Source: Ancylobacter koreensis (lineage in GTDB: Bacteria > Pseudomonadota > Alphaproteobacteria > Rhizobiales > Xanthobacteraceae). From it: DNA of 64,000 nucleotides. The number at the start of each line of letters is the position of its first letter. Position 1 is the first letter of the stretch. The position numbers and the translations under genes were made by a program. The notes under the pieces were generated by a model. It searched no databases. It was not told the origin of the DNA and was given only the letters and a program-made list of their open reading frames with translations. The stretch lies in the NCBI RefSeq assembly GCF_023016525.1, contig NZ_JALKCG010000001.1:1116001-1180000 (forward strand). The letters are read 5' to 3'. This document shows positions 16,340 to 24,859 of this stretch, piece after piece.

Positions 16340-17281
16340 ATGAAGGTCGGTTTCGCCGGCCTCGGCGCCATGGGCGCGCCGATGGCACATAATCTCATCA
16401 AGGCCGGTTTCTCGCTGACGGTGCATTCGCGTCGCCGCGAATCCGCCGAGCCGCTGCTGGCCAAAGGCGCCGAATGGGCCTCGACGCCGCAGGAACTCGC
16501 CCAGCAGTCCGACATCGTGCTCACCAGCCTGCCCGACCCCGCGACCGTCGATGCGGTGATGGACGGCGAGACGGGCCTGCTCGCCGGGCTGCGGCACGGG
16601 AGCTGCTTCATCGACCTGTCGACCAATGCGCCCGCCTCGGTGCGCAGCCTGTCGCAGAGACTGGAGGCGCATGGCATCGGCATGCTGGACGCCCCGGTCA
16701 GCGGCGGCCCGAAGGGCGCGGCCTCCGGCAAGCTGGCGATCTGGGCCAGCGGCAGCCTCGCCGCCTTCGAGACCAGCCGGCCGGTGCTGGAAGCCATGGG
16801 CGACCAGGTGCGCTTCCTCGGCGAGATCGGCAACGCAACCGTCGCCAAGCTGGTGCACAACTGCGCCAACTACACGATCAACCTCGTGCTGGCGGAGGTG
16901 TTCACCCTCGGCGTGAAGGCCGGCGTGCCGCCGCTCGAACTTTTCGCGGCCGTACGGCAGGGCTCCCTCGGTCGCCAGAGCACCATCGACCGGCTGGCCG
17001 ACCACTTCTTGCCGGCGCTTTTCGAGACGCCCTCCTTCGCGCTGAACCTCGCGCACAAGGACGTGGCGCTCGCCACCGGGCTGGCGCGCGACGTCGGCGT
17101 GCCGATGCGGCTGGCCAATCTCGCCTACGCCGAAATGACGGAAGCCCTCAACCGCGGTTGGGGCGCCAATGATTCACGCTCGGCCATGAAGCTCCAGACG
17201 GAGCGGGCCGGGGTGGAGATCGAGGTGCCGCAGGAGAGCCTGCGGGCCCTGATCAAGAACGAGCCGCTCGACCGGCGCTGA
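16340..17281 (+). CDS. 3-hydroxyisobutyrate dehydrogenase-family NAD(P)-dependent oxidoreductase
   Basis: A 313-residue beta-hydroxyacid dehydrogenase. The N-terminal Rossmann motif is G-F-A-G-L-G-A-M-G-A-P-M-A (about 4-16), the substrate-binding D-A-P-V-S-G-G-P-K-G-A block is near residue 120, and the catalytic Lys is in A-K-L-V-H-N-C-A-N-Y. GGAGGAG lies 3 bases before the ATG, a strong ribosome site. It heads the plus-strand operon with the transporter and DUF849 genes and faces the acid-sugar operon, so a sugar acid such as threonate or erythronate is a likely substrate. Confidence 0.88.
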   Translation: MKVGFAGLGAMGAPMAHNLIKAGFSLTVHSRRRESAEPLLAKGAEWASTPQELAQQSDIVLTSLPDPATVDAVMDGETGLLAGLRHGSCFIDLSTNAPASVRSLSQRLEAHGIGMLDAPVSGGPKGAASGKLAIWASGSLAAFETSRPVLEAMGDQVRFLGEIGNATVAKLVHNCANYTINLVLAEVFTLGVKAGVPPLELFAAVRQGSLGRQSTIDRLADHFLPALFETPSFALNLAHKDVALATGLARDVGVPMRLANLAYAEMTEALNRGWGANDSRSAMKLQTERAGVEIEVPQESLRALIKNEPLDRR

Positions 17282-17342
17282 CGCCGGACGGAGGAAATGA
17301 CCGGCGAAAAAACAACAGCCGGATTGGAGGAGGAAAAGACCC

Positions 17343-18320
17343 ATGGCAACTCGCATTGCGTGCACTTTTGCAGCTCTCGCCTCGCTCGCGGCTGTCGCCG
17401 CGGCCGGGCCGGCCCTCGCCGCCGACAAGATCGCCTATCCCGTCACGACAGGCACGATGATCATGCAGTCGAGCCCCGGCTCCGGCGGCGACCTGTTCCT
17501 GCGCGCGGTGGCCGACGCTGCGAACCGCCAGATCGGCGCGAACTTCGCGGTCGAGAACGTGACCGGCGGTTCCGGCGCCAAGGCGATGGCGCTGCTCGGC
17601 AAGAGTCCCGGCGACGGCAGCATGCTGATGGGCGTCTCGCCCACCTATGTGAACACCTCGCTGCTCAGCAAGCCGCCGGTGAGCTACACCGACCTGCAGC
17701 CCATTGTCCGCCTGTTCCTCGACTCGGTCATCGTCGTGGTGCGTGAGGACAGCCCCTACAAAACGCTGAAGGACGTGATCGAGGCGGCGAAGAAGGCGCC
17801 GCATTCGGTGAAGGTCGCGGTGGGCGAGCCGGGCGGGCTCGAAACCCAGACGATGATCGAGCTGATGCAGAAGACCGGCACCCAGCTCACCGTCATCAGC
17901 CATGACGGCGGCGGCGACGCGCTGCTGAGCGTGCTCAACGGCACCGGTGACATGGCCATCGGCGAGGCGGCCGAGCTGAAGAGCCAGCTCGACGCCAAGC
18001 AGATCCGCCCCATCGCCGCCTATACCGAGGCGCGCATCGCCACCTTCCCCGACCTGCCGACCGCGCGCGAGCAGGGCATCGACATGGTGGTGCAGAAGTT
18101 CCGCGGCATCATCGGCCCGAAGAACGTCTCTCCCGAAGTCATCAAGGCGTGGGAGGCCGCCGTTCCCAAGATGCTGAACGATCCGGCGTTCAAGAAATGG
18201 TACGAGGAAGGCGCTCTCATCCCGGCGTTCCAGCCTCATGACCAGTTCGAGGCGTTCATCGACAATTTCGGCGCCAAGCAGAAGCAGTTCTTCCTCGACA
18301 ACAACATGATCAAGGGCTGA
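17343..18320 (+). CDS. Bug-type solute-binding protein of a tripartite tricarboxylate transporter (TctC family)
   Basis: A 325-residue periplasmic binding protein. The signal peptide is clear (A-A-V-A-A-A-G-P-A-L-A-A-D). The mature protein has the Bug pattern: P-G-S-G-G-D near the start, V-E-N-V-T-G-G-S-G-A-K-A-M, and T-F-P-D-L-P-T-A-R-E-Q-G-I-D-M towards the end. It should capture a carboxylated compound and deliver it to the TctA/TctB pair that follows at 26 and 19 bases spacing. Given the neighbouring enzymes, a C4 sugar acid is a plausible ligand. Confidence 0.92.
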   Translation: MATRIACTFAALASLAAVAAAGPALAADKIAYPVTTGTMIMQSSPGSGGDLFLRAVADAANRQIGANFAVENVTGGSGAKAMALLGKSPGDGSMLMGVSPTYVNTSLLSKPPVSYTDLQPIVRLFLDSVIVVVREDSPYKTLKDVIEAAKKAPHSVKVAVGEPGGLETQTMIELMQKTGTQLTVISHDGGGDALLSVLNGTGDMAIGEAAELKSQLDAKQIRPIAAYTEARIATFPDLPTAREQGIDMVVQKFRGIIGPKNVSPEVIKAWEAAVPKMLNDPAFKKWYEEGALIPAFQPHDQFEAFIDNFGAKQKQFFLDNNMIKG

Positions 18321-18346
18321 CGCCCGGACGTCGGGAGGAGTACGAC

Positions 18347-18865
18347 ATGCTCACGAGAATCGTCACCGGCCTCGCGCTGATCGTCCTGTCGGGTCTCTAC
18401 TGGCTGCAGGCGGACGCCATACCCCAGAGCCCGATGAGCGGAAGCGTCGGCGCCGACGGACTGCCCAAGCTGCTGGCTCTGGTGCTCTGCGGGCTGTCGC
18501 TCATCTTCGTCGTGCAATCGATCCTGGTGCGGCAGCCCCTTGCCGCACCAGGCATCCCCGAAGACGACCAGGACGAGGACGACGCCGCCTTCACGCGGCG
18601 GGGCCACGTGCTGGCGGGGGCGCTGCTCGCCATCTCCATCGTCTACTCGGTGATCCTGCCCTATGCCGGCTACACCGTGGCGATGGGCTTCCTGCTGCTG
18701 GCGGTCGGCGTCTTCTACCACCGCCGCATGAGCGCGGGGATCGCGACCTTCGCCATCCTCGGTGCCGTCGTCTTCCACCTCATCTTCATCACGCTGCTCG
18801 GCGTGCGGATGCCCGAGGGCATCTGGCCGAACGTCCTTGCTTTCCTTCACGCCCACACCGCGTGA
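18347..18865 (+). CDS. Tripartite tricarboxylate transporter small membrane subunit (TctB family)
   Basis: A 172-residue protein with four hydrophobic segments (starting near residues 4, 38, 83 and 140) separated by an acidic loop (E-D-D-Q-D-E-D-D-A), the usual TctB shape. GGGAGGAG precedes the ATG. It partners the large TctA subunit in sodium- or proton-driven uptake. It is flanked by the binding-protein and TctA genes in the normal C-B-A order. Confidence 0.9.
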   Translation: MLTRIVTGLALIVLSGLYWLQADAIPQSPMSGSVGADGLPKLLALVLCGLSLIFVVQSILVRQPLAAPGIPEDDQDEDDAAFTRRGHVLAGALLAISIVYSVILPYAGYTVAMGFLLLAVGVFYHRRMSAGIATFAILGAVVFHLIFITLLGVRMPEGIWPNVLAFLHAHTA

Positions 18866-18884
18866 CCGGACGGAGAGACCGCAA

Positions 18885-20393
18885 GTGACCAATCTCTATT
18901 ACATCTGGGAGGGGCTCACCTCCCTGCCGATCCTGCTCGCCGCCATGGCCGGCGTGCTGTGGGGCATGTGCGGGGGTGCCCTGCCGGGCATCTCGACGGC
19001 GATCGCCATGTCGCTGGTGCTGCCCTTCACCTATGGCATGGACCCCTCGGCGGCGCTGGTGCTGCTGGGCGCCATCTATATCGGCTCGGAATATGGTGGC
19101 TCGATCCCGGCCATCCTGATCCGCACCCCGGCATCGGGCTCTTCCGCCGCCACTGTCGTCGACGGCTATGCCATGCAGCGCCAGGGGCGGGGCGGCGAGG
19201 CGCTTGGCCTGTCGCTGGTCGGCGGCACCATCGGCGGCTTCGTCGGCCTTCTGCTGCTCAGCCTGCTGACCCAGCAGCTTTCCAAGGTGGCGCTGTGGTT
19301 CACGCCGCCGGCCTATTTCGCGCTCGGCATCCTCGGCATCAGCGTGATCGCCTCGCTGTCGGAGCGCAACGTGATCCGGGGGCTGATCGCCGGCGTGCTC
19401 GGCCTCATGGTGGCGACCATCGGCACCGACCCGGTGTCCGGCGTGATGCGCTTCACCTTCGGCTATCCCGAGCTGATGGGCGGCGTGCCGGTCATCATCG
19501 TGATGATGGGCGTGTTCGCTGTCACCGAGCTGATGATCCAGGCGCGCGAGCGCGACTACTCGGAAGACGTCACCGAACGCTCGACGCGGCTCAAGCTGCC
19601 GAGCCTGAAGAAGCTGTGGAGCCTGCGCGTCCCGCAGATCATTGCCATCGTCTTCGGCACCATTGAGGGCCTGACGCCGGGCGGTGGCGGCTCCATCGCG
19701 GCCTTCATGTCCTACAACGAGGCCAAACGCTGGTCGAAGGAGCCGGAGAAGTTCGGCAAGGGCTCCGAAGAAGGCGTCATCGCGCCCGAGACCGCCAACA
19801 ATGTGGTGGCCCTGACCGCGCTCATCCCGACGCTGAGCTTCGGCATTCCCGGCACGGCGACCGCGGCCATCCTGCTCGCCGCGCTGCTGATCCACGGCCT
19901 GCATCCCGGCCCGAACCTGTTCACCAGCCATCCCGAAGTCGTCTACCAGCTCTTCAGCGGGCTCTTTCTCGCCAATCTCGGCATGTTCGTGTTCGGCCTC
20001 ATCATCCTCAGCCCGATCATCTGGCTGGTGAACCGCCCGCGCGCCTATCTGCGCGCCGGCATCTTCGGGCTGATCTTCTCCGGCATCTATTCGGTCAATG
20101 GCAGCGAGTTCGACCTCTATCTCGTGATGGCCATCGGCGTGGTCGGCTACCTGCTGCGCTCGCTGCGCTTCCCCTTCCTGCCTTTCGTCCTCGCCGTGGT
20201 GCTTGGCTACATGATCGAGGCCAATTACCGCCGGTCGCTTCTCATCACCAATGGCGACCACATCGTGTTCCTGCAGAACCCGATCAGCGTCTGCCTGCTC
20301 GCGCTCTCCGCCCTCTTCATCGTGCTTCCGCTCTACCGGCAGTTCCGGCAGCGGCGCCGGTCGTCACAAGCCGCCCATCCTCAGCAGCCGTGA
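18885..20393 (+). CDS. Tripartite tricarboxylate transporter large permease subunit (TctA family)
   Basis: A 502-residue permease with about 11-12 hydrophobic segments. Family landmarks are visible: G-A-L-P-G-I-S-T-A-I-A-M near residue 30, A-I-Y-I-G-S-E-Y-G-G-S-I-P-A-I-L, and the second G-L-T-P-G-G-G-G-S repeat followed by P-E-T-A-N-N-V and P-T-L-S-F-G-I-P-G. The start is taken as the GTG at 18885, which gives the usual short N-terminus and follows GGAGAG. Its last codons overlap the start region of the DUF849 gene. Confidence 0.92.
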   Translation: MTNLYYIWEGLTSLPILLAAMAGVLWGMCGGALPGISTAIAMSLVLPFTYGMDPSAALVLLGAIYIGSEYGGSIPAILIRTPASGSSAATVVDGYAMQRQGRGGEALGLSLVGGTIGGFVGLLLLSLLTQQLSKVALWFTPPAYFALGILGISVIASLSERNVIRGLIAGVLGLMVATIGTDPVSGVMRFTFGYPELMGGVPVIIVMMGVFAVTELMIQARERDYSEDVTERSTRLKLPSLKKLWSLRVPQIIAIVFGTIEGLTPGGGGSIAAFMSYNEAKRWSKEPEKFGKGSEEGVIAPETANNVVALTALIPTLSFGIPGTATAAILLAALLIHGLHPGPNLFTSHPEVVYQLFSGLFLANLGMFVFGLIILSPIIWLVNRPRAYLRAGIFGLIFSGIYSVNGSEFDLYLVMAIGVVGYLLRSLRFPFLPFVLAVVLGYMIEANYRRSLLITNGDHIVFLQNPISVCLLALSALFIVLPLYRQFRQRRRSSQAAHPQQP

Positions 20394-20413
20394 ATACAAG
20401 GAAAGGAAACCCT

Positions 20414-21337
20414 ATGGTCCCCGCGATCTCCAACAAGAAGTTCATCATTCTGGCGCGCGTCAACGAGTACAAGATGCGCGACAAGAACCCTCACATCCCC
20501 TTCACCCCCGACGAGATCGCCGACGCGGCGGTGGAGTGCGAGGCAGCGGGCGCGGCGATCATCCATTTCCACGCCCGCACCCCGGACGGCGGCAAATGCT
20601 ACGATCCCGAAGTGTATCTGGAGATCGCCCGCAAGATCCGCGAACGCACCAGCCTCATCATCGATTCGACGCTGGGCCAAAACACGATCAAGGGCGACGA
20701 GGCGCGCTCGGCGCATATCGTGAAGATGGGCGAGGACCCCGATGCGCGCGCCGACATGGCGGCGATCGACGTGGGCAGCACCAATCTCGACGTCTACGAC
20801 TACGAGACGAAGCAGTTCGAGACCACGGACCACACCTATGTGAACACGGTGAAGACCACCATGTTCCTGGCCGAGCGCATGCACGCCAACGGCATCCGCC
20901 CGCATCTGTCGTGCTGGACCATCCCGTTCCTGCGCCAGACCGACGCGCTGCTCGACATGGGCGTGTTCAAGGAGCCGGGCTTCATCCAGCTCTGCTTCTG
21001 CGAGGGTGGCATCGTCGGCGGCCACCGCTGCACCACGGACGAGGCCATGGCCTATATCCGCGCCATGCCGACCAGCAAGAAGGTCGAGTGGACCTGCAAC
21101 TGCAAGGAAGGCAACCTGCTGCCGGCCGCCACCCTCGCCATGGAACTGGGCGGCCACATCTCCATCGGCATCGGCGACTACGAATATCCCGAGCTCGGCT
21201 ACCCCACCAACGGCCAGCTTGTTAAGTTCTTCGCCGATCTCGCCCGTGGCTACGGGCGTCCGATCGCGACGCCGGCCGAGGCGCGCGAGATGCTCGGCCT
21301 GCCGGCGCAGGAGAAGCGCATCACCCGCGCCGCCTGA
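20414..21337 (+). CDS. DUF849 beta-keto acid cleavage enzyme (BKACE)
   Basis: A 307-residue TIM-barrel, metal-dependent enzyme. The family condenses a beta-keto acid with acetyl-CoA to give acetoacetate and a new CoA thioester. The metal-binding I-I-H-F-H-A-R motif is near residues 47-53, the substrate-region D-S-T-L-G-Q and the late G-D-Y-E-Y strand are present. AAGGAAAGG precedes the ATG at 20414; a GTG at 20390 would overlap the tctA stop. Its place behind a sugar-acid transporter is unusual, and it may act on a 3-oxo acid derived from the imported compound. Confidence 0.88.
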   Translation: MVPAISNKKFIILARVNEYKMRDKNPHIPFTPDEIADAAVECEAAGAAIIHFHARTPDGGKCYDPEVYLEIARKIRERTSLIIDSTLGQNTIKGDEARSAHIVKMGEDPDARADMAAIDVGSTNLDVYDYETKQFETTDHTYVNTVKTTMFLAERMHANGIRPHLSCWTIPFLRQTDALLDMGVFKEPGFIQLCFCEGGIVGGHRCTTDEAMAYIRAMPTSKKVEWTCNCKEGNLLPAATLAMELGGHISIGIGDYEYPELGYPTNGQLVKFFADLARGYGRPIATPAEAREMLGLPAQEKRITRAA

Positions 21338-21406
21338 AGCCTTCCCGAGTGCCTTGGGCCGGAGCGCTTGCGGGCGCTCCGGCATCCGCCAACGAATACA
21401 GTTGCA

Positions 21407-22492
21407 ATGACCCGCTCAGACTTCGGGCGAAGTGCCCTCGACACCGCTGTCGCGCTCGCCATAGGCGGGGCCGGCGGGACGCTGTTCTTCGTGCTGCATT
21501 CGCCGCTTCCCTGGACGCTCGGCTCGCTCTTCGCCACGGCGCTCGTCACCGGTTTCGGCGGCAGATGGTTCCTGCCGCGCTTCGCCTGGGCCTTCGCGCG
21601 CCCCTTCGTCGGCGTGCTGGCGGGCAGCGCCTTCACCCTGCCGGTGATCTTGAGCATGCCCGGCTGGTGGGACTCCATACTGGCGCTCGTCGTCTATTCC
21701 GGCGTCATCACCGTGCTCGGCTGGCTGCTCTTCACCCGCGTCTGCAAATATGACGACGTGACGGCGTTCTTCGCCTCGGCGCCCGGCGGGCTCGGCGAGC
21801 TGTCGCTGCTCGGCAGCACGCTCGGCGGCAAGGTGCGCACCATCGTGCTCATCCATGCGGTGCGTATCGTGGTTGTCGTGTTCACCGTGCCCTTCCTCGT
21901 GCAGTGGCTGATCTGGCCGACCGTGCTGCCCTCGGGCGGCGCGGCGGCGAACCATGCCTCGGTCGGGCTGGAGCTTTCCGACTGGCTGGTGATGACGGCC
22001 TGCGGCGTCGCCGGCTATTTCATCGGCCGCCCGTTCCGCAGCTTTGGCGGCGTGATGCTGGTGCCGATGGCGCTGAGCGCCGCCGTGCACATCGCCGGCC
22101 TCACCGCCGTCTCGCCACCCTACTGGCTGGTCGCGGCGGTGCAGGTGGTGATCGGCGCCATTTCCGGCGCGCGCTTCGCCGGCACCACCTGGAACGAGCT
22201 GCGCACCACCGCCTTCTTCGCCTTCGTCTGGGCGATCGTCATCCTCGTCACCGCGCTGTTCGCCGCCTGGCTGTGCACCTTCTTCTCCGACGCGCCGCTG
22301 GTCGCGCTGGTGCTTGCCTTCTCGCCGGGCGGCATCGTCGAGGTGACGGTGATGGCCTATGCCATCGGCCTGCACGTCGCCTTCATCGTCACCTGCCAGA
22401 TTTGCCGCACCACCCTCGTGCTGCTGATCACGCCGGCGCTGTTCCGGCTGGCGCGCATAACCGGGCGCCTGCACGGCGACGAGATGGATTGA
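21407..22492 (+). CDS. AbrB-family integral membrane protein
   Basis: A 361-residue protein with about ten hydrophobic segments in two related halves, each holding the W-x-L-G-x-L-x-x-x and A-P-G-G-L/S-P-G-G-I elements (A-S-A-P-G-G-L-G-E-L; F-S-P-G-G-I-V-E-V-T-V-M-A). This is the pattern of the AbrB/'ammonia monooxygenase' membrane family, whose biochemical role is unproven; transport is likely. It lies 69 bases after the DUF849 gene, probably the last gene of the importer operon. The start at 21407 has no clear ribosome site, so a start at 21368 (TTG) cannot be excluded. Confidence 0.8.
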   Translation: MTRSDFGRSALDTAVALAIGGAGGTLFFVLHSPLPWTLGSLFATALVTGFGGRWFLPRFAWAFARPFVGVLAGSAFTLPVILSMPGWWDSILALVVYSGVITVLGWLLFTRVCKYDDVTAFFASAPGGLGELSLLGSTLGGKVRTIVLIHAVRIVVVVFTVPFLVQWLIWPTVLPSGGAAANHASVGLELSDWLVMTACGVAGYFIGRPFRSFGGVMLVPMALSAAVHIAGLTAVSPPYWLVAAVQVVIGAISGARFAGTTWNELRTTAFFAFVWAIVILVTALFAAWLCTFFSDAPLVALVLAFSPGGIVEVTVMAYAIGLHVAFIVTCQICRTTLVLLITPALFRLARITGRLHGDEMD

Positions 22493-22533
22493 CGCCCATG
22501 CCGCATTCCATCCCAGGCCGCGCCGCTCCCCTC

Positions 22534-23532
22534 TCAGGCCGTCGCGCCCTCGATCAGGATGAAGCCGAGGTCGACCGTCGCGGCGGGCTCGTCCGCAAGC
22601 GCGAGGCGTGCCGCCTCGCGGCCGATCTCCACGCGCGGTGTCAGTATGGTGGCAAGCGGCTGCGGCGCGAGGCGCGCCACGTCCAGCCCGTTGAAGCCGA
22701 ACAAAGCGAGGCGTTCGGGAATGGCGATGCCGCGCGCGACGCAGTGGAAGTAGCCGCCGATCGCCATGTCGTCATTGGAGAAATAGACCGCGTCGAGCGC
22801 CGGCGCGCGCGCCAGCAGCCGCTCCAGCCCGTCGCGCCCGGCGCCGATGGAGGAGGGGCCGGCGTGCAGCTCGCGCGCGACCAGCGCGAGGCCGTGCCGC
22901 GCCAGCTCCGCCTCGAAGCCGGCCAGCCGCTTGCCCGCGCGCGTGTCGCGGGAAATCTCGTGGCCGACATAGCCGATGCGCCGGTAGCCGCGGCCGATGA
23001 GATGGCGGGCGCTCGCCTCCGCCGCCGCGCGGTTCGAATAGCCGACAACAATGTCGAGCCCCTCGCCGTCGACATCGAGCATCTCGACCACCCGCGCGCC
23101 GGAGGAGCGCAGCCTGTCCGGCGTCGCCCGCTCATGCTCCAGCCCGGTGATCATCACCGCGGCCGGGCGCCAGGCGAGCATGGAAGCGACAAGCTCGGCC
23201 TCGCGCGCGCCGTCATAGTCGCTCACCCCGATCACCGCCTGGTAGCCCATCAGGTCGAGCTGGCCGGCGGCGCCGCGCAGCAGATCGGGAAACACGATGT
23301 TGGTCAGCGAAGGCACCACGATGCCGACCACGCGCGAGCCGGCCGCCGCCAGCGTGCCCGCGATGCGGTTCGGCACATAGCCGAGCGCCGCCACCACCTG
23401 CCGCACGCGCGCGCGCGTCTCCTCCGACACCGAGCCGCTGTTGCGCAGCACGCGCGACACCGTGCTCTCGCCGACGCCCGCGGCGGCGGCGATGTCCGAC
23501 AGGCGAAGTGATGGAAAGTCCTTCCGGGTCAT
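22534..23532 (-). CDS. LacI-family transcriptional regulator
   Basis: A 332-residue repressor-type regulator. The N-terminal DNA-binding domain is canonical (L-R-L-S-D-I-A-A-A-A-G-V-G-E-S-T-V-S-R-V, then the hinge R-I-A-G-T-L-A), followed by a periplasmic-binding-protein-like sensor domain. It is divergent from the LtnD-like gene, with a perfect TTGGCAGCGCTGCCAA palindrome between them. A closely similar palindrome upstream of the acid-sugar operon suggests that it is a local regulon controller responding to a sugar acid or its intermediate. Confidence 0.92.
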   Translation of the reverse strand: MTRKDFPSLRLSDIAAAAGVGESTVSRVLRNSGSVSEETRARVRQVVAALGYVPNRIAGTLAAAGSRVVGIVVPSLTNIVFPDLLRGAAGQLDLMGYQAVIGVSDYDGAREAELVASMLAWRPAAVMITGLEHERATPDRLRSSGARVVEMLDVDGEGLDIVVGYSNRAAAEASARHLIGRGYRRIGYVGHEISRDTRAGKRLAGFEAELARHGLALVARELHAGPSSIGAGRDGLERLLARAPALDAVYFSNDDMAIGGYFHCVARGIAIPERLALFGFNGLDVARLAPQPLATILTPRVEIGREAARLALADEPAATVDLGFILIEGATA

Positions 23533-23588
23533 GGCCGGGTCTTACCACGCGCCCCTGCCGGCGGGGAGGGGAGGGGCCGTCATGGGTG

Positions 23589-23604
23589 TTGGCAGCGCTG
23601 CCAA
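23589..23604. promoter_or_regulatory. Predicted LacI-family operator between lacI-type gene and ltnD
   Basis: TTGGCAGCGCTGCCAA is a perfect 16-bp palindrome with a central CG step, the classic form of LacI/GalR-family operators, placed between divergent lacI-type and ltnD-like genes. Confidence 0.8.
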
Positions 23605-23649
23605 TGCGTGCAAACCTTCATCATCGACACGCGTAAGGGCGGCCCGCAC

Positions 23650-24546
23650 ATGGAAATCGCAGTCATCGGTCTCGGCTCCATGGGGCTCGGCATGGCGTGC
23701 TCGCTGCTGCGCGCGGGGTTTTCCGTCACGGGTTGCGATCCCGTCGCCGCGCAGGGCGAGCGGCTGGCGGGCGAGGGCGGGCGGGTCGCCGCGACGCCAG
23801 CGCAGGCCTGCGCGGGGGCGGATCTGGCGGTTCTCGCCGTCATCAACGCCGCGCAGACCGAGGCCGTGCTGTTCGGCGAGGAAGGGGCGCTGACGGCGCT
23901 GGCCGAGGGCGGCGTGGTGATCTCCTGCGCCACCATGGCGCCGGAGGCGGCGCGCCGGCTCGCCGAGCGCACGGCGGCGGCCGGCTGCCACTATCTCGAC
24001 GCACCGATGAGCGGGGGCGCGGCCCGCGCGGGCAGCGGCGAGCTGACCTTCCTCGTCTCCGGCGGCGGGGCGGGGCTGGACAAGGCGCGGCCGGCGCTGG
24101 AGGCGATGTCCGCGCGCATCTACGAGCTTGGGGAGGAGCCCGGTACGGGGGCGGCGTTCAAGATGATCAACCAGCTGCTTGCCGGCGTGCATATCGCGGC
24201 GGCCTGCGAGGCGATGGCCTTCGCCGCCCGGCAGGGGCTCGATCTGGCGCAGGTCTATGAGGTCATCTCCAACTCGGCCGGCAATTCCTGGATGTTCGGC
24301 AACCGCGTGCCGCACATATTGGCGGGCGACTACACGCCGCTGAGCGCGGTCGACATCTTCGTGAAGGATCTCGGCATCGTGCAGGAGATGGCGCAGTCGG
24401 CACGTTTCCCGGTGCCGGTGAGCGCGGCGGCGCTGCAGATGTTCCTCGCCACCTCCGGCGCCGGCATGGGCCGCGACGACGATGCCTCCCTCGCCCGCCT
24501 CTACGCCCAGATCGCCGGCGTCGAGTTGCCCGAAGCGATGCCGTGA
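23650..24546 (+). CDS. ltnD: L-threonate dehydrogenase-like oxidoreductase (3-hydroxyisobutyrate dehydrogenase family)
   Basis: A 298-residue NAD-dependent dehydrogenase. Rossmann motif G-L-G-S-M-G-L-G-M-A (7-16), the D-A-P-M-S-G-G block near residue 119, and the catalytic Lys in F-K-M-I-N-Q-L-L-A-G-V-H-I, a segment typical of LtnD-type enzymes. It should oxidise L-threonate to 2-oxo-tetronate, the entry step of the OtnI-OtnK-OtnC pathway encoded upstream. The ATG at 23650 gives the conserved I-A-V-I-G-L-G start. It is probably repressed through the LacI operator just upstream. Confidence 0.8.
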   Translation: MEIAVIGLGSMGLGMACSLLRAGFSVTGCDPVAAQGERLAGEGGRVAATPAQACAGADLAVLAVINAAQTEAVLFGEEGALTALAEGGVVISCATMAPEAARRLAERTAAAGCHYLDAPMSGGAARAGSGELTFLVSGGGAGLDKARPALEAMSARIYELGEEPGTGAAFKMINQLLAGVHIAAACEAMAFAARQGLDLAQVYEVISNSAGNSWMFGNRVPHILAGDYTPLSAVDIFVKDLGIVQEMAQSARFPVPVSAAALQMFLATSGAGMGRDDDASLARLYAQIAGVELPEAMP

Positions 24547-24797
24547 GCTGAGCCCGGCGGTATCCATCCCGGCAACGCCGCGATGCGAGGGTCGAGATGG
24601 CGTGGCAATGGCCGGCGATGCGCGGGCGGCTTGTCTATGGCGGCGCCCTCCGCGCCGGCGGCCGATGCTCGTCTTCGCGAACAATGCGCGGGTCTGGGCC
24701 GCGCCGTCGACGGGCAGGCGGCGGGGAAGCCAGCCCGGCATGATCCTTGCGTTCCCGTAGATTCACAAAGGCGCGCGCTGAACCCTGCAACATTGAG

Positions 24798-24827
24798 TTG
24801 AGTCTGACAAAAACTTGTCGCTATAGT
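24798..24827 (+). promoter_or_regulatory. Predicted promoter of the TIR-gene group, with embedded inverted repeat
   Basis: The 313-base stretch 24547-24859 has no gene. Its right end is AT-richer and holds a candidate -35 TTGAGT (24798-24803) and -10 TATAGT (24822-24827) with an 18-base spacer. Inside the spacer is the inverted repeat GACAA-N4-TTGTC (24806-24819), placed where a repressor would block polymerase. The rest of the stretch shows nothing recognisable. Confidence 0.5.
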
Positions 24828-24859
24828 GATGGGAATGGGGCTTTGCGGATATTGCCGAC

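Noticed and set aside
24738-24760. Partial match of CCCGGCATGATC here to the tRNA-Arg 3' end (CCCGGCACGATT), as a possible left attachment site
   Set aside because: Only about 13 of 18 bases agree, with no longer repeat around it; this level of match is expected by chance in GC-rich DNA.
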